Assembly (NCBI RefSeq): GCF_009857815.1
Contig: NZ_WVVW01000001.1
Span: 1,364,001 to 1,428,000 of the forward strand
Source: Pseudomaricurvus sp. HS19
Lineage (GTDB): Bacteria > Pseudomonadota > Gammaproteobacteria > Pseudomonadales > Cellvibrionaceae
Direction of reading: 5' to 3'
DNA: 64,000 nt
In this document: positions 8,982 to 17,832 of the stretch, piece by piece
Numbering within the stretch: position 1 is the first letter of the stretch
How the letters are laid out: every line of letters starts with the position of its first letter
Notes under the pieces: model-generated
The model's database searches: none
Seen by the model: the letters and a program-made list of their open reading frames with translations, nothing else
What the model was told of the DNA's origin: nothing
Made by a program: the position numbers and the translations under genes

Positions 8982-10037
8982 TTAACCTTTGGAGCGGGAG
9001 CCCTTGACGCGCTGATAGAACTCAAGCGTTTGGCCCGCCAGACGATCCCAATCATAAGCCGACAAATCCACCTCACCCTGACCGGCACCGGAACCCACCC
9101 ATGCAAGTGCGTCACCCAACGCCTGCGCTGAAAACTCACCTTCATAGGTTAGAACCCAATCCGGGTGCCGCTCCTGAAGCTCAAGAAACGCTCCCTGTGC
9201 CGGCCCCAGCACCGGGACATTCAGGGACAAGGCATAAAGTGCAGCGCCGGAATTGGAAACCCGCCGGTAGGGCAAGGCAATCAAATCAGATGCGAACACA
9301 AAGTTCGACATTTCATCTTCATCAAGTGCGCGATTAATGTACCTGATCCTGTCATTTCCCTGAACGGCACGCTCTATTTCGCCCTCAAGGGTTTTGGACC
9401 AGGACCTTCCTGCAATAACCAACACGGTGTTCTGCGGAGACAGTTCATTAAACACCCGGATCAATTGCAACGTATTTTTGTAACCGCGGATAAGGCCGTA
9501 GTGGCCAATCAGACACTGCCCCGCCCCTACCCCCAACTGACGCCGGCTCTCCTCTGCTGACTGTGAGCAATTTACGACATCCCGATAGTGACCATGGGGC
9601 ACTACCGCACTTGGCTTGGCCGCTAATGCCGAATGTATGGACTCACATTGGCTGCGCCCGGTCTCCGACATGTAGAGACAACCATCGACCAGATAGGTAA
9701 GCACACGATAAAAGACCGCGGTGGACAGCCGGGAAGCATGCTTCTCATGAGGGAGCGCATTGTGGACAGTCCAGACAATCGGAATTTTTCTACGCTTATA
9801 GTTTGCCAGGGTAAACAGAAACCGCAGCAACGCCTTTTTATTCTGGCGTTTATTAAGTTTACGCAGAAATCGTTCCGGCCAATGCAGGTGAACCACATCG
9901 GCGACCACTGTTTCCGGGGTATCAGTAATATCGTAGATCTCAGCGCCTCGCGCGCGAAGCGATCCGTAAAACAGCTTCAGGTAAGGATTACTTTTCAGGT
10001 CAACAGTTTCTGTGACTAAGGATTTTATTGGGCTCAT
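8982..10037 (-). CDS. Glycosyltransferase, GT4-like (GT-B fold)
   Basis: The 351-residue cytoplasmic protein has the two-domain look of GT-B transferases. The N-terminal half includes VVHLHWPERFLRK and IVWTVHNALPHE; the C-terminal half includes LIGHYGLIRGYKN, VLVIAGRSW and the donor-binding-type segment LIALPYRRVSNSGAALYALS with VPVLGPAQGAFLEL. It most likely transfers a sugar in polysaccharide or glycolipid synthesis. No other polysaccharide genes are nearby, so the acceptor cannot be guessed. Codon use is somewhat more AT-rich than in neighbouring metabolic genes, and it may have been acquired separately. It begins at ATG 10037 and ends before the bidirectional terminator. Confidence 0.85.
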   Translation of the reverse strand: MSPIKSLVTETVDLKSNPYLKLFYGSLRARGAEIYDITDTPETVVADVVHLHWPERFLRKLNKRQNKKALLRFLFTLANYKRRKIPIVWTVHNALPHEKHASRLSTAVFYRVLTYLVDGCLYMSETGRSQCESIHSALAAKPSAVVPHGHYRDVVNCSQSAEESRRQLGVGAGQCLIGHYGLIRGYKNTLQLIRVFNELSPQNTVLVIAGRSWSKTLEGEIERAVQGNDRIRYINRALDEDEMSNFVFASDLIALPYRRVSNSGAALYALSLNVPVLGPAQGAFLELQERHPDWVLTYEGEFSAQALGDALAWVGSGAGQGEVDLSAYDWDRLAGQTLEFYQRVKGSRSKG

Positions 10038-10412
10038 AGGATCAGGATAGACATTTTCAACGGGGCTCCAGCTCCGGGAACCACAGCATTACAACCAATG
10101 AAACAGAAACCGTTCCGCTCTGCGGATTAGACTTCACGTCCCGGGCAAACCCTCTGACTTCCGCCCGGCGATAAGGCTCTACCACGCGAATACTGTTGTT
10201 CGTGGCGCCAGCCCCGGCAGGCAACCATACAGTCAAAGCACTTTGGAGGACAACCACTTACAGAAGGCAAGCGTTGTATTTGAGACACACAGACAGGCTA
10301 AATAAGAAAGCCTTTTAGTTGAGGAGAAGGTTCCGGTCAATGGCACATCCAATACCACCCACCGGAACCAGTGATTACCGGCCTGCTGAACAGGCGGATA
10401 ACCAAAGCCCTG
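10038..10412. other. Intergenic region between glycosyltransferase and enoyl-CoA hydratase genes
   Basis: This 375-base stretch contains a 66-codon minus-strand frame (10057-10257) with no recognisable family and no good ribosome-binding site; I leave it unannotated. An inverted repeat, GGTTCCGGT (10329-10337) and ACCGGAACC (10361-10369) with a 23-base loop, lies downstream of the hydratase stop. It may help termination there, but no strong T-run follows. Confidence 0.4.
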
Positions 10413-11204
10413 TCAGCGCCCCTTGAACTGCGGTTTACGCTTCTCGAAGAAAGCCGCCCCGCCCTCGCGGAAGTCGTCGCTCTGGAAGCAGATATCCTGG
10501 CACTGGGACTCACGATCCATGATCTGGTCAAAGGTGGAGGTCTGGGACTCCTGGATCAGCTTCTTGGAGAAGGTCAGGGTGTAAGGCGCCTGCTCCGCCA
10601 GTTGCTGTGCCCAGGCTTTGGCCTCGGACAGCAGTGACTCAGCCGGTACCACACGGTTGGCCAGGCCCCAACGCTCACAGTCCGCTGCCGGCAGGCGCTG
10701 GGAGAAGGCGATCATCTCATAGGCTTTCTTGTTGCCCAGCGCGTTTTGCAGCAGTTTGTGGGTGCCTCCATCCGGCACCAGGCCAATTGCGCCAAAGGCA
10801 GAGTAGAGGAAGGAGTCCTCGGCCATGATCATCAGGTCACAGGCCATGGCCAGTGCACCACCGATGCCTGCCGCCGCGCCCTGTACCACACTGATCACCG
10901 GCTTGGTGTTCTTGGTGATGGACTGCAGCATGGGCGTGTATTCGCTGTTGATCAGGCTGGTAACAAAGCCGGGATCTTCCGGGGGGGGCAGCATCTCCTG
11001 CAGGTCAGCACCGGCACAGAAACCCTTGCCATTACCGGCCAGCATAATCACCCGCACATCGGTATCAAAATCCGCCTTGCGCATGGCTTCCACAAACTCA
11101 CGGCGCAGGGTGCGGTTGAGTGAGTTGCGGGATTCGGGACGGTTCAGCGTGATGATGGCAACGGCGCCATCCAGCTCGTAAGTCAAAGTTTCGAAGTTGC
11201 TCAT
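10413..11204 (-). CDS. Enoyl-CoA hydratase/isomerase family protein
   Basis: The 263-residue crotonase-fold enzyme acts on acyl-CoA thioesters. The oxyanion-hole segments are present: GNGKGFCAGADL and QGAAAGIGGALAMACD. The two Glu residues of classical hydratases are not in place (Ala-type residues occupy both sites), whereas GLVPDGG carries an Asp as in PaaG-type isomerases. It may therefore isomerise double bonds, not hydrate them. ATG 11204 has AAGGA upstream (AACAAGGACCACACC). It is the last gene of the leftward fatty-acid oxidation cluster, separated from the SDR gene by 310 bases containing repeats. Confidence 0.88.
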   Translation of the reverse strand: MSNFETLTYELDGAVAIITLNRPESRNSLNRTLRREFVEAMRKADFDTDVRVIMLAGNGKGFCAGADLQEMLPPPEDPGFVTSLINSEYTPMLQSITKNTKPVISVVQGAAAGIGGALAMACDLMIMAEDSFLYSAFGAIGLVPDGGTHKLLQNALGNKKAYEMIAFSQRLPAADCERWGLANRVVPAESLLSEAKAWAQQLAEQAPYTLTFSKKLIQESQTSTFDQIMDRESQCQDICFQSDDFREGGAAFFEKRKPQFKGR

Positions 11205-11294
11205 GGTGTGGTCCTTGTTATTTAGGCTCTCGGTGAGCGACACACTGCGAAGGAAAGAGGCCCGTTAACTGGTGGGCCTTTCAACAATCCTTGC

Positions 11295-11440
11295 CGTCAT
11301 GGCGAGGAGCGCTTTCAGCTCCGCAGCAAAACGGTGAATTGCCAGAGGGTAAGAGAGGGGGGGGGCGGGCCATCCACTTACGGCACCCTGTAACCTGCAA
11401 CGCCTCTGACATGGATCGCCGCGCTGCGCTCGCGATGACG
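11295..11440. repeat. MITE-like interspersed repeat with imperfect terminal inverted repeats
   Basis: CGTCATGGCGAG (11295-11306) and CTCGCGATGACG (11429-11440) are inverted repeats matching at 11 of 12 positions, bounding 146 bases. The ends are of the CGTCATTGCGAG...CGATGACG type that is scattered in intergenic DNA of many proteobacteria. A run of nine G residues lies inside (near 11355). It sits between two genes of the beta-oxidation cluster. Confidence 0.55.
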
Positions 11441-11460
11441 ACACTGGAATTTGTTGCATC

Positions 11461-11490
11461 CAGGAGGCCCGCAACATTGCGGGCCTCCTG
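11461..11490. terminator. Strong hairpin downstream of the SDR gene, likely terminator
   Basis: CAGGAGGCCCGCAA (11461-11474) pairs perfectly with TTGCGGGCCTCCTG (11477-11490) around a 2-base centre. It is 24 bases past the SDR stop. No clear T-run follows on the minus strand, so termination or transcript-end protection is inferred from position and stability. Confidence 0.55.
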
Positions 11491-11514
11491 TTCAGTCCAC
11501 GATCAATCGCAAAC

Positions 11515-12285
11515 TTACTTGGGCTGCATGCGGATGGCCGCATCCAGACGCACGGTTTCGCCGTTCATGTAGTCGTTCTCGACAATGTGCAGAGCCAGCT
11601 TGGCGATCTCTGCGGTTTTGCCCAGACGACGTGGGAACACGGTAGAAGCTTCCAGTGCCTTGTAGTAGGACTCTTCGATAGTGTCGAACAGTGGGGTATG
11701 GATCAGGCCGGGAGCAATAGTGTTTACACGGATGCCGTAAGGCTCCAGTTCACGAGCCATTGGCAGGGTCATGCCCACAACAGCGCCTTTGGTGGCAGAG
11801 TAAGCCACCTGGCCGATCTGGCCTTCGAACGCCGCGACAGATGCTGTGTTGATGATCACACCACGACAGCCGTCTTCGTTCACAGGCTCGTTCTTGGCGA
11901 TCTGCTCAGCCGCAAGGCGGGCCACGTTGAAAGTACCTACCTGGTTGATCATGACGATCTTCATGTACAGGTCCAGTGGGTGCGGACCTTTCTTGCCGTA
12001 GGTTTTGCACGCAGGGCCGATGCCAGCGTAGTTGTTCACAATGTGCAGGGCACCGAACTTGTCCATCACGCCATTGATGCCGGCCTGCACAGACTCTTCG
12101 CTGGAAACGTCAACCTTGAAAAAAGCCACGTTATCACCCAGCTCAGAAGCTACCTGGGTGCCCAGCTCTTCGTTCATGTCGAAAATGGCAACGTTGGCAC
12201 CCTTGGAGGCGTACAGTTCTACAGTCGCGCGGCCCAGACCGGAAGCACCACCGGTAACAATCGCTGTTTTACCTTGAATATCCAT
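11515..12285 (-). CDS. Short-chain dehydrogenase, 3-hydroxyacyl-CoA dehydrogenase type 2-like (HSD10-like)
   Basis: The 256-residue SDR has the cofactor motif TGGASGLG (11-18), Asp36 after the second strand (NAD+ preference), the NNYAG motif near residue 84, and the catalytic Ser149, Tyr162 and Lys166 (YSATK). The fold order and the long insert around KTYGKKGPHPLDLY are typical of 17-beta-HSD10-like enzymes, which oxidise 3-hydroxyacyl-CoA. It lies between the FadB/FadJ-like gene and the hydratase gene on the same strand, which supports a role in acyl-CoA oxidation, perhaps of branched substrates. Upstream AGGAGA before the ATG fits a ribosome-binding site. Confidence 0.88.
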   Translation of the reverse strand: MDIQGKTAIVTGGASGLGRATVELYASKGANVAIFDMNEELGTQVASELGDNVAFFKVDVSSEESVQAGINGVMDKFGALHIVNNYAGIGPACKTYGKKGPHPLDLYMKIVMINQVGTFNVARLAAEQIAKNEPVNEDGCRGVIINTASVAAFEGQIGQVAYSATKGAVVGMTLPMARELEPYGIRVNTIAPGLIHTPLFDTIEESYYKALEASTVFPRRLGKTAEIAKLALHIVENDYMNGETVRLDAAIRMQPK

Positions 12286-12355
12286 TGTTTTCTCCTGTTG
12301 TTTCTTGCGCCTTGTCAGGCACAGATTTCAAATCAAAATGACCTATCCCAACCAC

Positions 12356-12442
12356 CGTCATTCCCGCGCGGGCGGGAATCCACAGCTCGTCCAAAATTCA
12401 CTTCTGGCCTCACCATGGGTTCCCGTTTTCACGGGAACGACA
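12356..12442. repeat. Dispersed GTCATTCCCGCG-type palindromic repeat, copy 1
   Basis: The left end CGTCATTCCCGCG (12356-12368) and the right end, whose complement reads GTCGTTCCCGTG, form an imperfect inverted pair about 87 bases long. Each end is itself a small palindrome. A second copy of the family is at 33064-33133. It lies in the gap between the SDR and FadB/FadJ-like genes. Confidence 0.6.
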
Positions 12443-12450
12443 GGACACTA

Positions 12451-14616
12451 TTAAACCAGCAGCTCACCGGCAGCCAGCTTCTCACTCAGGATCGCCGGTA
12501 CCGCAAAGCGCTCGCCATAGGCTGCTTCCAGCTCTTTGGCGCGGGCGATAAAGGCCGCAATGCCAATCTCGCCATTGTACTCGTAGGTATTCACCACCTG
12601 AATGAAACCGCCGGTCCAGGCCGGTGCGGCAATGCCCAGCATGGAGCCCACATTACCTTCGGCCACAGAACGCAGTACGCCCTCTTGCAGGCATTTCAGG
12701 GTCTCAATTACCTGACGGAACAGCAGGCGATCCTGCATGTCGGCTTGCGGCAGGTCAGCGCCCTCTTTGCCGTACAGTTCCGCCAGCTGGCCCCAGGGCT
12801 GCTTCACATCACCGTACTCGAAGAAACCGCCGCCGTGGTGACGGCCGCCGCGGCCAAACTCGTTGACCATGGTCTCGGCCACTTCGGTGGCCACGCTGTA
12901 ATCCATCTTGGCACCGAACACACCCATTTCACGGTGAGTAGCGGCCATCTTGCGGATCAGCTCCTGACTGATTTCGTCGTACACGGTCAGCGGGCCCACG
13001 GCCATGCCGATGTACTTGCCCATGTTGTCGATCAGTACCGGGCTCAGGCCCTCTTTCAACAGGCGCACACCCTCGTCCAGGTAGGTAACGAAGACACGGG
13101 TAGTAAAGAAGCCCAGGGAGTCGTTGACCACGATTGGGGTCTTGCGAATCTGACGGGTGAAGTCGATGGCTTTCGCCAGCGCTTCATCGCTGGTCTTCTC
13201 GCCCATGATGATTTCCACCAGTGGCATTTTGTCCACCGGGGAGAAGAAGTGAATACCGATAAAGTTATCCGGGCGCACACTGGCTTCCGCCAACTCGGAA
13301 ATAGGCAGTGAAGAGGTGTTGGAGCCAAACACGACGCCTTCGCCCAGATGTGCTTCCGCCTCTTTGGTAACCTGTGCTTTCAGTTCCTTGTTCTCGAACA
13401 CGGCTTCCACGATCAGGTCACAGCCCGCCAGGTCAGCGTAATCGGCAGACGGCGTGATCAGGCCCAGAACACGTTCCTGGTCTTCAGCCGTCATACGGCC
13501 CTTCTCAACCTGCTTGCCCAGCAGCTTGGCACTGTAGGCTTTACCTTTTTCGGCGGCTTCCACGCTGATGTCTTTCAGTACCACCTGGATGCCAGCCGTA
13601 GCCGCACTGTAGGCAATGCCCTGGCCCATCATGCCGGCACCAAGAATACCCAGCTTCTTCACTTCGGAAGGCGCCACATCTTTCGGACGGGCAGCACCGC
13701 CGTTAACGGCGTTCATCTGGAAGAAGCCGGCGGTGATGGTGTTCTTGGCTTCCTTGGTGGTCAGCAGGTAGGCCAGGCCACGGGACTCCTGACGCATAGC
13801 GGATTCAAAACCGCTGCACATGGCTTCGCTGGCCACCTGCAGAATCTGCTCGGGGGCAGGCAGCAGGCCGCGGGTTTTCTTGAACACGGTGCCCACAGCG
13901 AGGGACAGGGTCTGGCCATTCACCGGATTCCAGACATCGCCACCGGGGATCTTGTGGCCGCTTACATCCCAGGGCTGGGCCCAGGCTTCGGGGTTGGCCT
14001 TGATCCACGCTTTGGCAGCCGGTACCAGGTCTTCAGCGTTGGCCACCAGCTCATCCACATAGCCCACTTTGGCCGCTTTGGCAGCCGGCATTCTGGCGCC
14101 TTCCAGCAACAGCGGCAGCGCGTTCACCAGACCCAGCATATGGATGGAGCGCACCACACCACCGGCACCTGGCAACAGGCCCAGGGTCACTTCCGGCAGG
14201 CCGATAATCACTTTGGGGGAGTCCCAGGCGATGCGACGATTACAGGCCAGGCAGATCTCCAGGCCACCGCCCAGCGCGGCGCCGTTGATCGCAGCCACCA
14301 CAGGCACCTGCAGCTTTTCCCAGCGACGCAGGGGCGCTTTCAGCTCGTCCTCGATCATGCGGTAGGCAGACTCTTCCTCTCCCTTGGGGATGGAGGAGAG
14401 TTCCTTCAGGTCACCACCGGCAAAGAAGGTCTTTTTGGCAGAGGCAATCACCACACCGGTGAGGCCCGCTTCCGCTTCCAGCTTGTCCGCCACTGCTTTC
14501 ATGGCGTTGCGGAACTGGACGTTCATGGAGTTAACGGGACCGTCCATATCCATGGTGATGGTAACGATACCGTCAGCGTCTTTTTCGTAGTTGAAACCGT
14601 GAATATTCTCACTCAT
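12451..14616 (-). CDS. Multifunctional 3-hydroxyacyl-CoA dehydrogenase/enoyl-CoA hydratase (FadB/FadJ-like)
   Basis: The 721-residue fatty-acid oxidation alpha subunit has an N-terminal crotonase domain (about 1-190) with both catalytic Glu sites intact (GGGLEICLACN and GLPEVTLGLLPGAGG). A Rossmann NAD-binding domain begins near residue 325 with LGILGAGMMGQG, followed by VFENKELK and IGIHFFSPVDKMPLVE of 3-hydroxyacyl-CoA dehydrogenase, and paired C-terminal domains. It should hydrate enoyl-CoA and oxidise 3-hydroxyacyl-CoA. It lies 34 bases after the thiolase gene, its expected beta-subunit partner. It is nearer the FadJ/FadB family than any single-function enzyme, but I cannot decide the exact subfamily. 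Confidence 0.93.
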   Translation of the reverse strand: MSENIHGFNYEKDADGIVTITMDMDGPVNSMNVQFRNAMKAVADKLEAEAGLTGVVIASAKKTFFAGGDLKELSSIPKGEEESAYRMIEDELKAPLRRWEKLQVPVVAAINGAALGGGLEICLACNRRIAWDSPKVIIGLPEVTLGLLPGAGGVVRSIHMLGLVNALPLLLEGARMPAAKAAKVGYVDELVANAEDLVPAAKAWIKANPEAWAQPWDVSGHKIPGGDVWNPVNGQTLSLAVGTVFKKTRGLLPAPEQILQVASEAMCSGFESAMRQESRGLAYLLTTKEAKNTITAGFFQMNAVNGGAARPKDVAPSEVKKLGILGAGMMGQGIAYSAATAGIQVVLKDISVEAAEKGKAYSAKLLGKQVEKGRMTAEDQERVLGLITPSADYADLAGCDLIVEAVFENKELKAQVTKEAEAHLGEGVVFGSNTSSLPISELAEASVRPDNFIGIHFFSPVDKMPLVEIIMGEKTSDEALAKAIDFTRQIRKTPIVVNDSLGFFTTRVFVTYLDEGVRLLKEGLSPVLIDNMGKYIGMAVGPLTVYDEISQELIRKMAATHREMGVFGAKMDYSVATEVAETMVNEFGRGGRHHGGGFFEYGDVKQPWGQLAELYGKEGADLPQADMQDRLLFRQVIETLKCLQEGVLRSVAEGNVGSMLGIAAPAWTGGFIQVVNTYEYNGEIGIAAFIARAKELEAAYGERFAVPAILSEKLAAGELLV

Positions 14617-14650
14617 GACTAATAACCCTTATTCTGTCGCTATCGTTGAC

Positions 14651-15859
14651 TTACACGCGCTCGATGATGGTGGCGATACCCATACCGCCGCCCACACACA
14701 GAGCGACCATGCCGCGCTGCAGGTCACGACGCTCCAGTTCGTCCAGCAGGGTACCGACCAGCATGCCACCGGTAGCACCCAGCGGGTGACCCATGGCGAT
14801 GGCACCGCCGTTGACGTTGACGATATCGTGGGACACGTCCAGATCCTGCATAAAGCGCAGAACGATAGAGGCGAAGGCTTCGTTCACTTCGAACAGGTCG
14901 ATGTCTTTTGCTGTCAGGCCGGCCTTGGCCAGCGCTTTCTTCGCAGCAGGTCCCGGGCCGGTCAGCATAATGGTGGGCTCGGTAGCCAGTACCGCTGCAG
15001 AAATGATGCGGGCGCGGGGCTTCAGGCCCAGGTCCTTACCGGCCTTCTCGCTGCCAACCAGAACTGCCGAGGAACCGTCCACAATACCGGAGGAGTTACC
15101 GGCGGTGTGGACGTGATCGATGGCCATCAGGTCGGGGTACTTTTTCAGCACCATGTCGTCGAAACCCATGGCGCCCAGGGGCGCGAATACCGGCTTCAGA
15201 CCACTCAGGGTCTCTACGGTGGTACCGGGACGGATGAATTCATCTTTGGCCAGGATCGGCAGGCCATTGAGGTCTTTCACCGCCACTACCGACTTGTCGA
15301 AGTAGCCATTGTCGCGGGCGAAGGCAGCGCGCTTCTGGGACTCGGCGGCGTAAGTGTCCACAACGGTACGGCTCCAGCCGCCAATGGTGGCGATGGTGTC
15401 AGCGCCAATGCCCTGGGGCACGATGCTGTCATTGAGAATCATCTCGGGGTCGTTCAGCCAGGCCCCGCCGGAGGCACCCATGGGCACGCGGGACATGGAC
15501 TCCACACCACCAGCCACGATCAAGTCTTCCCAGCCGGACGCAATCTTCTGCGCGGCCATGTTGACGGCTTCCAGGCCGGAGGCACAGAAACGGTCGATCT
15601 GCACACCGGGGATACTCTCGTCCCAGTTGGCAAACTGCACAATGTGCTTGGCCACATCGCCGCCCTGCTCACCGGCCGGGGTAACACAGCCCATGATCAC
15701 GTCGTCTACGTAGCTGGTGTCCAGGTTGTGGCGCTGTTGCAGCTCGGTCAGCAGGCCGGCACCCAGGGAGACGGGTTTGACTTCGTTCAGGGAGCCGCTT
15801 TGCTTGCCGGCACCCCGGGGGGTTCGAATCGCATCGTAGATGTATGCAGTGTGTGGCAT
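14651..15859 (-). CDS. Acetyl-CoA C-acyltransferase (thiolase)
   Basis: The 402-residue thiolase cleaves 3-ketoacyl-CoA with CoA in the last step of beta-oxidation. The nucleophile Cys92 ([12 protein letters not shown]), His358 (GHPLGATG) and the second Cys388 (ALCVGGGMG) are all present, and the length is normal. It is the first gene of the leftward operon thiolase, FadB/FadJ-like, SDR, hydratase/isomerase. The 258-base gap to the divergent AraC-type gene should contain the operon promoter. Confidence 0.95.
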   Translation of the reverse strand: MPHTAYIYDAIRTPRGAGKQSGSLNEVKPVSLGAGLLTELQQRHNLDTSYVDDVIMGCVTPAGEQGGDVAKHIVQFANWDESIPGVQIDRFCASGLEAVNMAAQKIASGWEDLIVAGGVESMSRVPMGASGGAWLNDPEMILNDSIVPQGIGADTIATIGGWSRTVVDTYAAESQKRAAFARDNGYFDKSVVAVKDLNGLPILAKDEFIRPGTTVETLSGLKPVFAPLGAMGFDDMVLKKYPDLMAIDHVHTAGNSSGIVDGSSAVLVGSEKAGKDLGLKPRARIISAAVLATEPTIMLTGPGPAAKKALAKAGLTAKDIDLFEVNEAFASIVLRFMQDLDVSHDIVNVNGGAIAMGHPLGATGGMLVGTLLDELERRDLQRGMVALCVGGGMGIATIIERV

Positions 15860-16117
15860 CTCGGTGTCCTGTTGTTATGAGTGGAGAACGCGCATAGGCG
15901 AAGGCCGTCAGGAGCAGCCCCATGGGCAGAGGCGTGATTGTGACTCGGCCCACCACCCTATGCAATACGTGCATTTTGGGCACTATTCTGCCGCCAGATC
16001 GCCACAAAACAAGGATATTAGCGGACAAAAATTGACATTTTATCCCTCAGGAACCAGCATTGGCGTGTGAATAGACTGACTTTTTGACCCTTGGTGACCA
16101 TTTACAGGTACTAGCCG

Positions 16118-17143
16118 ATGCAGGAAATCTCCATTGCCCGCGACTTCCTGGAAGATATCCTCCTGCATGCCCGCCGTCAGGGGCTGGATACCCAGCGGCT
16201 GCTGCAGCGGGCAGGTATCGCCCCGGGGATGATGCAGCAGCGACAGGCACGCTTTACCGCCGAGCAATACACCAGCCTGCAAACAGTCACCATGCGCGAG
16301 ATGAACGATGAGATGCTGGGCTACTGTCGCCGCCCCAGTAAAATCGGCACCTGGTCGGCGGTGTGCCACTGGATGATCCTGTGCCGCAACCTGAGCCAGG
16401 CGCTGAAGCGTTTCTGTTACTTCTACAGCATTTCCGAGTGTGCTTTTCAGGTAACGGTGAACAGTCGTGATGAAGAGCTGCACATCACCATTACCCCCTG
16501 GCATAACGACGACGTGGTTGGCCCCTACGGGTACATCCACTTTATCTACGCTCTCTACAAAGTGCTCTGCTGGCTCAGCGAGGAGCAGCTGCCCATGCTG
16601 GCCGTGCACCTCCCCTACCCGGCCCCCAAGGCACACAAGGAGTACCGGGCGATCTTTCCCGGCGCGCAACTGCTGTTCGATCAACCCGCAGGCGTTCTGG
16701 TGCTGCCGAGGCGTATCCGCGAACTGCCCATCAAGCAGACACCGGAGAGCCTGGTGCGCTTTCTTCGCAACCCCCTGCTGAATATCGTCATCAACGACTA
16801 CAGCCAACAGACCTGGACCGGCCGCACCCGGGCGCTGCTGCAGGACCAGCTCACCAACATCCCTACCCTGGAGCAGGTGGCGGGAGAGTTGGGCGTGCAC
16901 TCGAAAAAACTGCGTCGCGAACTGGAGCAGGAGGGCATCAGTTACGGAGAACTCAAAAGCCAGTTACGACGCGACATGGCCATCCGCCTGCTGACCCGTA
17001 CCAGGACATCCGTGGAGCAGATCGCCTACCTGACCGGCTTTGCCGAGACCAGCACCTTTACCCGCGCCTTCAAACGCTGGACCGGCACCACGCCCTTCAG
17101 TTATCGCAAACTGGGCAGTCACTCCCAGGCCGGAGAGCGCTGA
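16118..17143 (+). CDS. AraC family transcriptional regulator (OruR/ArgR-like)
   Basis: The 341-residue protein has an N-terminal arabinose-binding-like domain of the OruR type (about 20-210) and a C-terminal AraC HTH domain (about 235-335). The second helix-turn-helix reads SVEQIAYLTGFAETSTFTRAFKRWTGTTP, split here at its conserved core AYLTGFAETSTFTRAFKRW. It is divergent from the thiolase-led operon, so it most likely controls that operon and responds to a fatty-acid-related or other carboxylate ligand; this is inferred from position only. ATG 16118 begins MQEISIARDF. Confidence 0.88.
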   Translation: MQEISIARDFLEDILLHARRQGLDTQRLLQRAGIAPGMMQQRQARFTAEQYTSLQTVTMREMNDEMLGYCRRPSKIGTWSAVCHWMILCRNLSQALKRFCYFYSISECAFQVTVNSRDEELHITITPWHNDDVVGPYGYIHFIYALYKVLCWLSEEQLPMLAVHLPYPAPKAHKEYRAIFPGAQLLFDQPAGVLVLPRRIRELPIKQTPESLVRFLRNPLLNIVINDYSQQTWTGRTRALLQDQLTNIPTLEQVAGELGVHSKKLRRELEQEGISYGELKSQLRRDMAIRLLTRTRTSVEQIAYLTGFAETSTFTRAFKRWTGTTPFSYRKLGSHSQAGER

Positions 17144-17244
17144 CCCGTGACCAGCGATTAAGGTCCTACGCACAACACCACCGTCGCAGTTTCCCGTACA
17201 ACAGGAAGATAACGGGCCGGTGTCCCAGTCTCCCGCACACTGCC

Positions 17245-17272
17245 TTGCACAACAAATCCCTTGCGATACTAT
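17245..17272 (+). promoter_or_regulatory. Candidate sigma-70 promoter of the small secreted protein gene
   Basis: TTGCAC (17245-17250) and TACTAT (17267-17272) are separated by 16 bases, about 55 bases before the ATG at 17328. Confidence 0.45.
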
Positions 17273-17327
17273 TGGCCTCCCATGTCAGGTAACGACATTA
17301 TTTCCAACAACAAAAACAGGGATAACT

Positions 17328-17714
17328 ATGAATAAACTGGTTCTGGGACTGACTCTGGCTTCACTCTCCGCGGCGGCAAACATGGCAACCGCCAACAACC
17401 TGTGCCTGCTCTCCGGCACGCCTGGTCCCGAGCACGGCTACGACGAGATCAAACGCGTAAAAGTGGCAAAGCGTGGCTATGGCAGCGTCAACGAGATGAT
17501 TCCCCAACTTCTCAACAAGGCCCGGGGATTGGGGGCAGATGCCGTTATTAACTACAACGGTTCCCAGCGTTTCGGCTTCTGGCCATGGCAGTTTGTACGC
17601 CCAACCGCCACCGGCACCGCCATCAAGTGGAAGCAGGCCGCCAACGTGGATTGTGAAAGCATGGGGGGGACCTACAAAACCCAGCTGAACGGGCCTCTCA
17701 CCACCGACGTCTGA
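17328..17714 (+). CDS. Small secreted protein of unknown function
   Basis: The 128-residue product begins with a clear signal peptide (about 1-23, MATANN junction). The mature part has a GADAVINYNGSQRF segment followed by FVRPTATGTAIKW, which recalls small beta-rich YbjQ/DUF4156-like folds (GADA(V/I) motif), but I cannot assign it. ATG 17328 has AGGGATAAC upstream and a promoter-like pair nearby. It is a single gene convergent with the DUF58 gene. After its stop an inverted repeat (ACCGGCG...CGCCGGT near 17716-17740) might act in termination. Confidence 0.65.
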   Translation: MNKLVLGLTLASLSAAANMATANNLCLLSGTPGPEHGYDEIKRVKVAKRGYGSVNEMIPQLLNKARGLGADAVINYNGSQRFGFWPWQFVRPTATGTAIKWKQAANVDCESMGGTYKTQLNGPLTTDV

Positions 17715-17832
17715 TAACCGGCGCCGCAGGGTCGCCGGTGCGAGCTGTCGCGCCGCTGATCCTGCAACAACACCAACATCCGATAACCCACCACGGATTA
17801 ACTACACAAGCTACGCGGATTAGCCAGCCAGG

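Noticed and set aside
10057-10257. 66-codon minus-strand frame between glycosyltransferase and hydratase genes
   Set aside because: There is no family, no good ribosome-binding site and no conservation evidence; a decayed gene is possible but unsupported.
11355-11363. Run of nine G residues as a phase-variation tract
   Set aside because: It lies inside an intergenic repeat and not in a promoter or coding start, so no switching role can be supported.
11587-13311. 574-codon plus-strand frame across SDR, repeat and FadB/FadJ-like genes
   Set aside because: It crosses two genes on the opposite strand and an interspersed repeat; the product has no recognisable domain.
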